A stretch of 64,000 bases of DNA, taken from the NCBI GenBank assembly GCA_965213525.1, contig OZ243889.1, positions 2,480,001-2,544,000 of the forward strand, read 5' to 3'. Position 1 is the first letter of the stretch, and every line of letters starts with the position of its first letter. The DNA comes from G965213525 sp965213525. Lineage in GTDB: Bacteria > Actinomycetota > Acidimicrobiia > Acidimicrobiales > Poriferisodalaceae. The notes beneath the pieces are model-generated. The model worked only from the letters and a program-made list of their open reading frames with translations. It did no database searches and had not been told where the DNA came from. The position numbers and the translations under genes are program-made. This document shows positions 36,925-47,573 of the stretch, one piece after another.

Positions 36925-37625
36925 TCACCCGCTCACCTTCACCATCGCCGCCCGCAGCACCCGATCGTTCCACCGGTAACCGGTGCGCAGCACCTCGATC
37001 ACCGTCGGAGGGGCGCCCTCGGCGCCGGCGTCGTCGACCATGACCGCCTCGTGCACGTTGGGATCGAAGGCCTCACCGGGGATGCCCACGGTGACCAGGC
37101 CCTGCTGCTCCACGGCGGCCAGGAGTGCCTTGGCGATCGGCTCGACGCCGTCGGCCCCCTGTCCGAGGGCTGCATCACAGGCGTCGAGCACGGGCAACAG
37201 GGCCTCGACGAACCGGCCAACCGCCGCTCTGCCGGCATCGGCGACGTCGCGTTGGGAGCGCTTGCGGACGTTGTCGAGGTCGGCGGCCTGGCGCAGCAGC
37301 CGGTCGCGCAGGTCGTCGCGCTCGCGGGTCACGACCTCGAGCCCGGCGATCAACGACTCGACGTCGATCGGCTCGTCGGTCGAGGTCGGCCTCGGGTTGC
37401 CGTCGGGGTCGCCGACCGACCCGGTCGAGTCGGCGACCTCGTCACCTGGAGGACGCCCGGGCCCTCCGGTGGGCGCGTCGCTCGCCGTCGAGACGGGCTC
37501 TGAGGCGGACCCGGCGCCCTGGGCGACCTTCTGGCTGCCCGGCCCTGACGCCTGGGCCTGGGTCTCCCCCGGCGACGGCGGTGAGGTCGACGCCTCACCG
37601 CCGTCAGGTCGGGGTCGCTGCTCGC

Positions 37626-37629
<4 letters not shown>
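36925..37629 (-). CDS. grpE: nucleotide exchange factor GrpE
   Basis: 234 aa. A long, low-complexity acidic/Pro-Ser N-terminal tail (about 1-85) precedes the GrpE coiled coil (EVVTRERDDLRDRLLRQAAD) and the C-terminal beta domain ending GYRWNDRVLRAAMVKVS. It promotes ADP release from DnaK. The GTG start overlaps the dnaK stop (GTGA). Confidence 0.92.
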
Positions 37630-39458
<1,829 letters not shown>

Positions 39459-39490
39459 TTCGCGCTCCTGTCTGGGGGTTCTGACAGGGC

Positions 39491-39519
39491 AGGGTACCGA
39501 GGGCCCGGCGGGGTGCCAA
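39491..39519 (-). promoter_or_regulatory. dnaK promoter
   Basis: Minus strand: -35 TTGGCA (39514-39519), 17-nt spacer, -10 TACCCT (39491-39496), giving a leader of about 25-30 nt before the dnaK ATG with its AGGAG. The only textbook two-box promoter I recognised here. Confidence 0.7.
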
Positions 39520-39535
39520 CCCGTCCGACAGCAAA

Positions 39536-39556
39536 GTTGAGTGTCGACGACGCAAC
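39536..39556. promoter_or_regulatory. HAIR operator of the dnaK operon
   Basis: GTTGAGT-N7-ACGCAAC. Half-sites match each other's reverse complement at 6 of 7 positions, and match the HspR consensus CTTGAGT-N7-ACTCAAG with exact spacing. It lies 16 nt upstream of the -35 box. Confidence 0.8.
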
Positions 39557-39588
39557 CCTACGGCCTTCGCTCGGCCGCCTAGGTCCCG

Positions 39589-40341
39589 CTAGTGGGCGCC
39601 GGCCTGGTTCGCCACGATGCGGGTGGCCTCGGCGATGGCGTCGGCGTCGCCCAGGTAGCGACGCTCGGCCGTCGGCGTCATGTCGTCGTCGAGCTCGTAG
39701 ACCATGGGGACCCCGGTCGGCAGGTTGAGCTCGGAGATGTTCTCGTCGGAGATGCCGTCGAGGTGCTTGATGAGGGCTCGCAGGCTGTTGCCGTGGGCCG
39801 AGACGAGCACGGTGCCGAGCAGGCGCAGGTCGGGGACGATGCGGTCGTACCAGTAGGGCAGCAGGCGTCCGACGACGTCGGCGAGGCACTCGCTGGCCGG
39901 CCGCAGATCAGGCGGCAGGTCGGCGTAGCGGGGGTCGCCCGAGGTGTCGTGTTCGCTGTCCGGCTCGACCGGCGGCGGCGGGGTGCGGTACCCGCGACGC
40001 CACTCGTGAACCTGATCGGCGCCGTGGCGCTCGACGGTCTCGGCCTTGTCGAGCCCCTGGAGGGCGCCGTAGTGGCGTTCGTTCAGCCGCCAGCTCTTGT
40101 GGACCCCCAGCCACGAGGCATCGAGCTCCTCCAGCACGAGGTGCAGCGTGCGGATGGCCCTCACCTGCAGCGACGTGTGGGCGACGGCGGGCACGAGGCC
40201 TTCGGCGGCGAGGGCCCGACCGCCGGCGCGCGCCTCGGCGATGCCCTGGTCGGTGAGGTCGACGTCGACCCAGCCGGTGAACAGGTTCGCCGCGTTCCAC
40301 AGGCTCTGCCCGTGGCGGACCAGGATCAACGTGGAGGACAT
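39589..40341 (-). CDS. gpmA: 2,3-bisphosphoglycerate-dependent phosphoglycerate mutase
   Basis: 250 aa. Glycolysis/gluconeogenesis step between 3- and 2-phosphoglycerate. Catalytic RHG in LVRHGQSLWNAANLFTGW, LNERHYGALQGLDK and second His in LVSAHGNSLRALIKHLD. ATG 40341 is 7 nt after TACCGT (40349-40354, minus), a likely leaderless start, rather than the GTG three codons upstream. Confidence 0.95.
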   Translation of the reverse strand: MSSTLILVRHGQSLWNAANLFTGWVDVDLTDQGIAEARAGGRALAAEGLVPAVAHTSLQVRAIRTLHLVLEELDASWLGVHKSWRLNERHYGALQGLDKAETVERHGADQVHEWRRGYRTPPPPVEPDSEHDTSGDPRYADLPPDLRPASECLADVVGRLLPYWYDRIVPDLRLLGTVLVSAHGNSLRALIKHLDGISDENISELNLPTGVPMVYELDDDMTPTAERRYLGDADAIAEATRIVANQAGAH

Positions 40342-40409
40342 GGTGCCCACGGTAGGAGGACCGGCTGCGCCCCCCGGTGCCGCCGCTCAGGAGTGCTGGC
40401 TACGACTGA

Positions 40410-40430
40410 CCCTCGCCGCCGGTGCGAGGG
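40410..40430 (-). terminator. hairpin downstream of glnB
   Basis: 7-bp stem CCCTCGC/GCGAGGG with 7-nt loop, between the glnB stop and the gpmA promoter. No U-tract; may end the glnB transcript. Confidence 0.4.
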
Positions 40431-40468
40431 CCGGCCGTGGCGCCGAACCCGCCGATGGCCACCCTGGC

Positions 40469-40810
40469 TCAGAGGGCATCCAGGGCCCGCTCGCCGGTGC
40501 GGATGCGAGCCATGTCGTGGACGTCGGTGACCCACACCTTGCCGTCACCGATCTTGCCCGTGCGGGCGGCCTCGACGACGGCGTCGACGACCTCGAGCGC
40601 CATCGAGGCGGCGACGACGACCTCGAGCTTGATCTTGGGGACGAAGTCGAGGTGGTACTCGGTGCCCCGGTAGGACTCGGTGTGCCCGCCCTGGCGCCCG
40701 AAGCCCTTCACCTCGCTGGCGGTCATGCCGTGCACGTCGAGGCCCCGCAGCGCCTCGACCACCGACTCCAGCTGGTGCGGCTTGACCACGGCGGTCACCA
40801 GGCGGAGCAC
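40469..40810 (-). CDS. glnB: PII nitrogen regulatory protein
   Basis: 113 aa. PII signature VKGFGRQGGHTESYRG with the T-loop tyrosine equivalent to E. coli Tyr51 at Y52 (TEYHLDF), and the C-terminal GKIGDGKVWVTDV. PII senses 2-oxoglutarate and ATP/ADP and can block AmtB; GlnK is an equally good name next to amt. GTG 40810 lies 6 nt after TAACCT (40817-40822, minus), so it has its own leaderless promoter in addition to any read-through from amt. Confidence 0.95.
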   Translation of the reverse strand: MLRLVTAVVKPHQLESVVEALRGLDVHGMTASEVKGFGRQGGHTESYRGTEYHLDFVPKIKLEVVVAASMALEVVDAVVEAARTGKIGDGKVWVTDVHDMARIRTGERALDAL

Positions 40811-40861
40811 GCGCCGAGGTTACCGCCGGGTGCGCCAGGCACCGACGGGCGGCGCCGCGAC

Positions 40862-40895
40862 GAGGCCCGGCCCCGGGGGGAGGGGGCCGGGCCTC
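40862..40895 (-). terminator. strong hairpin between amt and glnB
   Basis: Perfect 13-bp stem GAGGCCCGGCCCC/GGGGCCGGGCCTC with an 8-nt loop, 36 nt after the amt stop. No U-tract. With the separate glnB promoter it suggests amt and glnB are only partly co-transcribed. Confidence 0.55.
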
Positions 40896-40930
40896 TGGTC
40901 AGCCGCGGGGTGGTATCAGGTGACGGACGA

Positions 40931-42337
40931 TCAGCCGCCCTGTCGAGGTGTCGGGGTCGAGGTCGTCACCCCGTGCGAGCCGACCGCCACGACGTCGTCG
41001 CTGTAGCCGGCCACGCCGTGCTCGGACAGGTCGAGGCCGAGTGCTTCCTCCTCGGGCGACACCCGCAGCAGGCCGATGGCCTTCAACGCGAAGAACAGCG
41101 CGCCGGCGGCGATGGCGACGAACACGAACACGGCGATCACCCCGACGATCTGGTCGATCAGCAGGTCGCCGCCGCCGCCGAAGAACAGGCCCTCGCCGCC
41201 CACGAAGTCGTCGTAGGCGAGCGGGTCCACCGCAGCGTTCCGAGAGGCGAAGAGCCCGACGGCGAGCGTGCCCCACGCCCCGCACACGCCGTGGACCGAC
41301 ACCGCCCCGACGGCGTCGTCGATGCCCGCCCGCTCGATGCCCATCACGGAGAACACCACGATCACGCCGGCGATGGCGCCGGTCAGCGCCGCCATCCAGG
41401 GGTTCATCACGTAGCAGCCGGCGGTGATGCCGACGAGCCCGGCGAGGATGCCGTTGCCGGTCATCGACACGTCAGGCTTGCCGCTCACGCCCCAGATCGT
41501 CAGCATCGCCATGAGACCGCCGGCGGCCGCTGACAACAGCGTGGTGACGGCGATGCGGGGGACCTCGAGGTCAGCGGCGAGCTCGGACCCGGGGTTGAAG
41601 CCGAACCACCCGATGAAGAGGACGAACACGCCAAGGATGGCGAGGGGAGCCGAGTGGCCCGGGATGGCCCGGGGCCGGCCGGCGGCGTCGTACTTGCCGA
41701 TGCGGGGGCCGATGGCGATGGCGCCCATCAGCGCCGCCCAGCCGCCCACCGAGTGCACGATGGTGGAGCCGGCGAAGTCGTGGAAGCCACGCTGGGCCAG
41801 CCAGCCGCCGCCCCACTGCCAGTTCACCACGATCGGGTAGATCAGCGCCGTGACCGCCGCCGAGTAGACCATGTAGCCGACGTACTTGGTCCGCTCGGCG
41901 AGCGCACCGGACACGATGGTGGCAGCAGCAGCGGCGAACGCGGCCTGGAAGAAGAAGTCGACCGGGATGGCCAGACCGGAGTCGACCGGTTGGGAGTACC
42001 CGTCGAAGTACCAGCCGAAGCCGATGATGTCCTCGCCGCTGTAGGCGATGTGCATGCCGATGGCGGCGAAGAGCAGCACGCCGATGCACATGTCCATCAT
42101 GTTCTTCATCATGATGGCGGCCGAGCTCTTGGCTCGGGTGAAGCCCGTCTCGACCATTGCGAAGCCGGCCTGCATGAAGAACACGAGCACGCCGGCGATG
42201 AACACCCACAGGTTGTCGAGCACGACCTGTGTCGCCGCCACGTCCACGGCGGGCTCGGCGTCTTGAGCCCCGGCGGGCCCGGCGAACCCGAGGACGACGA
42301 GCAGCGCGAGAGCGCCACCCCAGAGCAACTTCTTCAT
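40931..42337 (-). CDS. amt: ammonium transporter
   Basis: 468 aa. Signal peptide (to about residue 24, PAGAQ) then eleven membrane helices of the Amt fold. The pore His pair is recognisable in FAGSTIVHSVGGWAAL and GAVSVHGVCGAWGTL. ATG 42337 has GGAGG 9 nt upstream. A GlnR-type box 42388-42414 lies about 50 nt before the start. The C-terminal tail carries EEEALGLDLSEHG, where PII proteins dock in homologues. Confidence 0.95.
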   Translation of the reverse strand: MKKLLWGGALALLVVLGFAGPAGAQDAEPAVDVAATQVVLDNLWVFIAGVLVFFMQAGFAMVETGFTRAKSSAAIMMKNMMDMCIGVLLFAAIGMHIAYSGEDIIGFGWYFDGYSQPVDSGLAIPVDFFFQAAFAAAAATIVSGALAERTKYVGYMVYSAAVTALIYPIVVNWQWGGGWLAQRGFHDFAGSTIVHSVGGWAALMGAIAIGPRIGKYDAAGRPRAIPGHSAPLAILGVFVLFIGWFGFNPGSELAADLEVPRIAVTTLLSAAAGGLMAMLTIWGVSGKPDVSMTGNGILAGLVGITAGCYVMNPWMAALTGAIAGVIVVFSVMGIERAGIDDAVGAVSVHGVCGAWGTLAVGLFASRNAAVDPLAYDDFVGGEGLFFGGGGDLLIDQIVGVIAVFVFVAIAAGALFFALKAIGLLRVSPEEEALGLDLSEHGVAGYSDDVVAVGSHGVTTSTPTPRQGG

Positions 42338-42387
42338 GCGGTCAGACCTCCGACAGATGGAACCTGCCGGCAAGCTAGGGACCGCCG

Positions 42388-42414
42388 GTTACGTGACCGT
42401 TCGCCCGGTGTTAC
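42388..42414 (-). promoter_or_regulatory. GlnR-type operator upstream of amt
   Basis: On the minus strand: GTAAC-N6-CGAAC-N6-GTAAC. This fits the actinobacterial GlnR pattern gTnAC-N6-GnAAC repeated at 11-bp steps (one mismatch in the middle site). It overlaps the 3' end of the regulator gene. Confidence 0.65.
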
Positions 42415-42950
42415 ACGTCGCTGTCAGCCAGCTGACCCAGATCTTTCGCCGGAGCAGCGGCGATCGCGGCGTCAGCGACCGTCAGCAGGTACCCCCGGTG
42501 ACGGACCGTGCGGACCTCCAGGCCCACCTCGACGAGGCGGCGGCGAAGGCGCAGGATGCGCACGTCGAGCAGGTTGCGGGTGCCCGCCCCGTCGGGCCAC
42601 CCGGCACGCATCAGCGCGTCTCGAGCGACCACCGAATCACGTCGGGCCACGAGCTCGGCGGCCAGACGGGCCTCGATGGGGGGCAGCACGGCCTGACGGG
42701 CGCCGACCCTCACGACCCCGTCAGCGTCGACGTCGAGGCGACCGTCGCGGCCAGCGCGGGCGGCCAGCACCCGGCTGCGTGCGACGAGGTCGTCGTGGCG
42801 GGCCGGCAGGCGCACCCAGTCCTCGAGCTCGTCGATGATCTCCGGAGGCGGAGCGTCGTCCCCGACGAGCAGCAACCTCGGTGCCCCGATCTGGGCGAGC
42901 GAGCGTCGACGGGCCTCATCATCGGGGAGGTGGAGGTGGGCCACGTCCAT
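42411..42950 (-). CDS. OmpR-type winged-helix regulator, GlnR-like
   Basis: 179 aa. The C-terminal trans-reg domain (about 80-162) ends in RTVRHRGYLLTV, the OmpR wing. The N-terminal 75 residues (APRLLLVGDDAPPPEIIDEL) look like a shortened receiver domain without a clear phospho-Asp. Orphan OmpR-like GlnR in actinomycetes controls amt, glnB and glnA and also lacks normal phosphorylation. Position directly upstream of amt-glnB and GTnAC repeats before amt and before its own start support a nitrogen role. ATG 42950; weak ribosome site. Confidence 0.72.
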   Translation of the reverse strand: MDVAHLHLPDDEARRRSLAQIGAPRLLLVGDDAPPPEIIDELEDWVRLPARHDDLVARSRVLAARAGRDGRLDVDADGVVRVGARQAVLPPIEARLAAELVARRDSVVARDALMRAGWPDGAGTRNLLDVRILRLRRRLVEVGLEVRTVRHRGYLLTVADAAIAAAPAKDLGQLADSDV

Positions 42951-42974
42951 CGGCCGCCATCCTGCCGGCGGTCT

Positions 42975-42990
42975 GTGACGGGCGGGTTAC
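42975..42990 (-). promoter_or_regulatory. possible GlnR half-site pair before the regulator
   Basis: Minus strand GTAAC-N6-GTCAC, two GTnAC half-sites 11 bp apart, 25 nt upstream of the regulator ATG. Could mediate autoregulation. Confidence 0.4.
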
Positions 42991-43099
42991 TCCGGGTGAT
43001 GGACCGGACGGCCGGCGGCAACTCGAACCGCGTGAACCAGACGGGCTGGGCGTACGTGACGCTGGGTGAGGCGGTGTGACCGACGTAACATCACGGGTC

Positions 43100-43525
43100 A
43101 TGGCGAGCCCCACCGATCTGGTCGAACACCTCCGCGCCCTCGAGCTCTTCGCCGGGTTGTCCAAGACCGACCTGCGCCGCATCGCCGACGCCGCCGAAGA
43201 GATGAAGGTGCCGGCCGGCACGACCCTCATCGAACAGGGCGACGTCGGCCGCATCGCCTACGTCGTCCTCGCCGGTGAGGCCACGATCCGACGGGGCCGC
43301 CAGATCGTTGCCACCGCCGGCCCGGGCACCACGATCGGCGAGCTCGCGCTACTCGACAAGGGGCCCCGCACGGCCTACGTCGTCGCCGACAGCGATCTCG
43401 AGGTCGCCGCCATCCACGCCAAGGACTTCGAGCGGGTCCTCGACGAGGTGCCTGCCCTCGGCCGCACCCTGTTGTCGACCCTGGCCGCCCAGGTGCGGGC
43501 GCTCAACCGGGAGGCCTACGGCTAG
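43100..43525 (+). CDS. stand-alone cyclic-nucleotide-binding (CRP-like) domain protein
   Basis: 141 aa holding one cNMP-binding beta-roll and no HTH. It runs LRALELFAGLSKTDLRRIAD, GTTLIEQGDVGRIAYVVLAG and the phosphate-binding cassette IGELALLDKGPRTAYVV, where the key Glu and Arg are kept, so cAMP/cGMP binding is plausible. ATG 43100 is 8 nt after TAACAT (43086-43091), a leaderless start; a GTG at 43076 is the alternative. Output partner unknown. Confidence 0.8.
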   Translation: MASPTDLVEHLRALELFAGLSKTDLRRIADAAEEMKVPAGTTLIEQGDVGRIAYVVLAGEATIRRGRQIVATAGPGTTIGELALLDKGPRTAYVVADSDLEVAAIHAKDFERVLDEVPALGRTLLSTLAAQVRALNREAYG

Positions 43526-43597
43526 ACCAGCCCGCCCCCGACGGGGGCCGTGTCGGCTCGGGCCTCGGGCGCGCGAGGCGGTACCGTCGGCGCCGAG

Positions 43598-45874
43598 ATG
43601 AGCGCACCAGCCGACACCTCCGCCGGGACCGAGGCGCCACGCCGCTTCCGCCCCCACCAACTCGTCCTCGCCATCGGCATCGCCTTCGGCGTGTTCACCC
43701 TCTTGTCGGGCATCATCCCGCTGCTCACCGGGTGGGAGAGCGACGAAGAGGTCCACCGGACGGTGTTCGTCAACGTCCCGGGGTCGATCAAGGTCGCGTT
43801 CTACACCGTGATCCCCATCCTGTTGATCTGGGGTGCGGTCAACTTCGCCGACCGGGTGCGAAACTGGGAGCGCGGCCTGCCCGACGACCGGCGCACCACC
43901 CCCAAGAACCTCAAGCGCCGCCTCGAGGACTTCCGGGCCGGCACCACGATGCGCACCCTGTTGCGCGAGCCCGGGGCCGGCGTCATGCACGCCGCCATGT
44001 ACTTCAGCTTCCTCGTGCTGTTGGGCGTGACCACCACGCTGGAGGTCGACCACCAGCTGCCCGAGTCGCTGAAGTTCCTGCACGGCGACGTGTACCGGGG
44101 GTACGCCCTGGTCGGCGATGTGGCCGGCGCGGTGTTCGTCGCCTCGGTGGTGTGGGCCATCGTGCGGCGCTACGGGCCCACCCGGTTCCGGCCGTACCGG
44201 ATCCGCATCAAGTCACGCCCCGAACACGCCGTCGTGCTCGCCACCCTGCTCGCCGTCGGGGTGACGGGCTTCGGCGCCGAGATGTTCCGCATCGCCGTCG
44301 AGGGTCGGCCCACCTACGAGCGCTGGTCGATCATCGGCTGGCCGCTGTCGGCGCTGGCAGAAGACATCGGCAACGTGGCGGGCTGGCACCAGGTCTGGTG
44401 GATCGCCCACGCCCTCAGCTTCGCGGTGTTCCTGGTGATCCTGCCGATCACGATGCTGCGCCACATGTTCACCTCGCCGCTCAACATGTACCTGCGTGAT
44501 CGTGAGCGGCCCAAGGGCGCCATGAAGGCGATGCCCGACCTCATGGAGACCGAGCTCGAGAACTTCGGCGCCAACGCCGTCGAGGACTTCACCTGGAAGC
44601 AGCTGCTCGACACCGACGCCTGCACGATGTGCGGGCGCTGCACCAGCGTCTGCCCCGCCCACGCCACCGGCAAGCCCCTCGACCCTCGCGAGATCGTCCT
44701 CAAGACCGGCGAGGTGATGGCCGCCACCGGCTCACCGCAGGTGTCGCCGCCGCTCGGGTCGGTGCCCGACATCACCGTCGGGGCCAACAGCGTCTTCGAT
44801 CGCATCAGCAGCGACGAGATCTGGGCGTGCACGTCCTGCAAGGCCTGCGACGAGGTCTGCCCGGTCAACATCGAGATCCTCGACAAGATCCTCGACATGC
44901 GCCGGTACCTCACGCTCATGGAGTCGGACTTCCCGACCGAGCTCGGCGGGGCCTTCCGGGGCATGGAGAACAACGCCAACCCGTGGAACATGTCCCAGAG
45001 CGAGCGGGCCGACTGGGTGGGCGACCTCGACGTGCCCATCGTCGAGCCCGGCGATCCGCTCGACCACGAGTACCTCTACTGGGTGGGGTGCGCCGGCTCG
45101 TTCGACGACAAGAACCGCAAGGTGTCCCAAGCCACGGCCAAGCTGTTGCAGCGGGCCGGCATCGACTTCGCCATCCTCGGACCCAACGAGATGTGCACCG
45201 GTGACTCGGCCCGGCGGTCGGGCAACGAGTACGTCTTCCAGATGCTGGCGAGCCAGAACATCGAGCAGATGGACTCGATGGGCGTCACCAAGATCATCAC
45301 CCAGTGCCCGCACTGCTTCAACACCCTGGCCAACGAATACCCCCAGCTCGGCGGCCGCTACGAGGTGGTGCACCACTCCCAGTTCCTGGAGTGGCTCGTC
45401 GAGACCGGCAAGCTCGACATGTCCGACGCCCGTCTCGACGACCGCATCGTGTACCACGACTCGTGCTACCTCGGCCGCCACAACGACATCTACATGGCGC
45501 CCCGCAAGGTGATCGGGCGCATCGGTGGCGTCGAGGTCGTCGAGGCGCCCCGCAACGGCACCAAGGGCATGTGCTGTGGCGCTGGCGGCGCCCGCATGTG
45601 GATGGAGGAGACCATCGGCACCAAGGTCAACGACGAACGCTCTCGTGAGCTGGTCGACACCGGGGCGTCGAGGGTCGCGACGGCCTGCCCGTTCTGCTAC
45701 ATCATGATGGACGACGGCGTGAAGGCCGCGGGCAAGGACGACGACGAGGTCAAGGTCGCCGACATCTCGATGCACCTGCTCGACGCCATCGAGAACGGTG
45801 AGCGTGAGCGCTACTCGTCCCTGCAGGCCACCGACCTGCACTCCCCCGAGGTGCAGCCCTCTCCCGGCGGCTGA
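43598..45874 (+). CDS. etfD: membrane Fe-S oxidoreductase, EtfD-like (heterodisulfide reductase family)
   Basis: 758 aa. The N-terminal NarI/DHR-like membrane domain has about five helices (roughly 20-310), then two 4Fe-4S motifs CTMCGRCTSVCP and CTSCKACDEVCP, then two CCG domains (WVGCAGSFDD with CPHCFNTL; DSCYLGRHN with GMCCGAGG and CPFCY). The same layout is found in mycobacterial EtfD, which takes electrons from ETF during acyl-CoA oxidation to the quinone pool. ATG 43598 follows TACCGT (43582-43587) by 10 nt, possibly leaderless. Glycerol-3-phosphate or lactate-type Fe-S subunits are the alternative reading. Confidence 0.8.
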   Translation: MSAPADTSAGTEAPRRFRPHQLVLAIGIAFGVFTLLSGIIPLLTGWESDEEVHRTVFVNVPGSIKVAFYTVIPILLIWGAVNFADRVRNWERGLPDDRRTTPKNLKRRLEDFRAGTTMRTLLREPGAGVMHAAMYFSFLVLLGVTTTLEVDHQLPESLKFLHGDVYRGYALVGDVAGAVFVASVVWAIVRRYGPTRFRPYRIRIKSRPEHAVVLATLLAVGVTGFGAEMFRIAVEGRPTYERWSIIGWPLSALAEDIGNVAGWHQVWWIAHALSFAVFLVILPITMLRHMFTSPLNMYLRDRERPKGAMKAMPDLMETELENFGANAVEDFTWKQLLDTDACTMCGRCTSVCPAHATGKPLDPREIVLKTGEVMAATGSPQVSPPLGSVPDITVGANSVFDRISSDEIWACTSCKACDEVCPVNIEILDKILDMRRYLTLMESDFPTELGGAFRGMENNANPWNMSQSERADWVGDLDVPIVEPGDPLDHEYLYWVGCAGSFDDKNRKVSQATAKLLQRAGIDFAILGPNEMCTGDSARRSGNEYVFQMLASQNIEQMDSMGVTKIITQCPHCFNTLANEYPQLGGRYEVVHHSQFLEWLVETGKLDMSDARLDDRIVYHDSCYLGRHNDIYMAPRKVIGRIGGVEVVEAPRNGTKGMCCGAGGARMWMEETIGTKVNDERSRELVDTGASRVATACPFCYIMMDDGVKAAGKDDDEVKVADISMHLLDAIENGERERYSSLQATDLHSPEVQPSPGG

Positions 45875-45941
45875 TTCGCGGTGGGCGGGAACCCACGTCG
45901 GTTTCGGCGTCGTCTCACCTCGGACTCACCGAGGGGGCACC

Positions 45942-47486
45942 GTGGAACAGGCGTCGAGGACCGAACGCAACGATCGCCAGACCCTGTGGTGGCAGGCATC
46001 GCCGTGCCAGGGGGCGTGGTGGCGGGGGTGGCGAGCGCGGCGGGTCCGGGGGGCCGTGCTGGCCGTGCTGTGCGTCATCGCGGCGCTGGCGGCGGGGTGC
46101 AGCGACAGCGATGACTCGGCCGACGACGTCGTCGACGAAGTTGCGGACAGCGCCGGAGTCGTCACCACCGAGGTGGGGTCGTTCGACGAAGAGGCCGAGG
46201 CGGACGTCGTGGCGAACGATGACGCCGCCGCAGGTGACGTCGAGGACGGGGAACGGTTCGCCGGGGATGCCGACGACGCGACCGACGCCGACGTCGCTGC
46301 GGACGAGGTCGCAGAGGAGACGGTGCTGTCCGCCGACGTCGACGACGGGAGCGACGTGGCTTCGGTGCTGGGCGCCGAGGCCGTCCCGATCGTCGATGAC
46401 CCGGTGAGCCAGCTGGGCCGGTCGATCATCTTCGACGGGTTCGTCGTCGTCGAGGTCGACGACGTCGCCGCAGCCGGCCAACGGGCCGTCACCGAGATCC
46501 AATCGCTCGGCGGCATCGTGTTCGGCCAGCAGGCAACCTCGGATCCGACCCCCGAGGCGACCTTCACCTTCAGGGTGCCGCCAGCGGACTTCCAGGCTGC
46601 GCTGGCGTCCCTCGGCTCCCTCGGCGTCCCGCTTCGCCAGGAGATCAGCGCCGACGACGTGACCGAGCGCGTCGTCGACCTACGCAGCCGCATCACCACC
46701 GCCGAGGTCAGCGTCGAGCGGCTCCGTGGGCTGCTGACCGAGGCGGTGGACTTCGCCCAGGTCGCGGCCCTCGAATCGTCGCTCGTCGAGCGGGAGACGA
46801 CCCTCGAACAGCTCCGGGGGCAGCTGCGCACCCTCACCGACCGGGTGGCGCTGGCCAGCATCACCCTCCAGCTGACCCAGGGCGCGGTCGAGTCGGCGCT
46901 CGAGGTCCTCCACACGGCGGCAGCGGGCAGCGAGCCCGAGCGGTGCCCCGGATCCGACGAGCTCGACGTCGACGAGGGCGACGCGGTGACCATGTGCGTG
47001 GCCGTGACCAACGTGGGCGACACCTCGGTCGACCAGCTCGACATCAGCGATCGGACCTTCGACCTGGGTGTCGATGACGTCGTCGTCACCGAGGGCGATC
47101 TGGCATCACCTCTGGCGCCAGGGGAGCGGATCGTGGCCGCCTACGTCGTCGAGGCGTCGCCCGACCCGAGCCGCCTGGTGGTCGACGCCCGACCGGTCGA
47201 TGTCGAGGGGGTTGCGCTGCCTTCCGCCGTCGCGGTGCAGATCCAGGGACCGCTGCTCTCGGTCGACGCCGACGACGCCTTGCCCGGCTTCGCTGAGTCG
47301 GTCGGCAACGGGTGGGATGCGCTGCAGCGCATCACCGCTGCAGTGCTCGTGGTGGTCGGGGTCTTGGTACCGTTCCTGTGGCTCGTCCCGCTCGCCGCCT
47401 TGGCGTGGGTGGCACTGCGCCGGCGGTCCTCGGGGCGCACGCCGTCGCCGACCTCTGAGCCGGCCGGCGCCACCGGTCGCGCCTGA
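45942..47486 (+). CDS. DUF4349 lipoprotein
   Basis: 514 aa. A long basic N-terminus leads into a lipoprotein signal with lipobox LAAGC (Cys53), a very acidic low-complexity stretch (about 54-140), a DUF4349 core with coiled coil (TTAEVSVERLRGLLTEAVDF), a late beta domain and a C-terminal membrane helix (VLVVVGVLVPFLWLVPLAAL) with an Arg-rich end. Function unknown. GTG 45942 has GAGGGGG about 4 nt upstream. Confidence 0.8.
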   Translation: MEQASRTERNDRQTLWWQASPCQGAWWRGWRARRVRGAVLAVLCVIAALAAGCSDSDDSADDVVDEVADSAGVVTTEVGSFDEEAEADVVANDDAAAGDVEDGERFAGDADDATDADVAADEVAEETVLSADVDDGSDVASVLGAEAVPIVDDPVSQLGRSIIFDGFVVVEVDDVAAAGQRAVTEIQSLGGIVFGQQATSDPTPEATFTFRVPPADFQAALASLGSLGVPLRQEISADDVTERVVDLRSRITTAEVSVERLRGLLTEAVDFAQVAALESSLVERETTLEQLRGQLRTLTDRVALASITLQLTQGAVESALEVLHTAAAGSEPERCPGSDELDVDEGDAVTMCVAVTNVGDTSVDQLDISDRTFDLGVDDVVVTEGDLASPLAPGERIVAAYVVEASPDPSRLVVDARPVDVEGVALPSAVAVQIQGPLLSVDADDALPGFAESVGNGWDALQRITAAVLVVVGVLVPFLWLVPLAALAWVALRRRSSGRTPSPTSEPAGATGRA

Positions 47487-47490
47487 GGCC

Positions 47491-47570
47491 GCCCGTCCCG
47501 GCGGGACACGTTCAACGCCCGTCCCGGCGGGATAGGGTCCAGCGCCCGTCCCGGCGGGATAGGGTCCGGC
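47491..47570 (+). repeat. three tandem 26-27-bp repeats before the SDR gene
   Basis: Units at 47491-47516, 47517-47543 and 47544-47570 each begin GCCCGTCCCGGCGGGA, with the 11-nt palindrome TCCCGGCGGGA. Units 2 and 3 continue TAGGGTCC, so each carries a -10-like TAGGGT; the last is 8 nt before the SDR GTG. Confidence 0.85.
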
Positions 47571-47573
47571 GCC

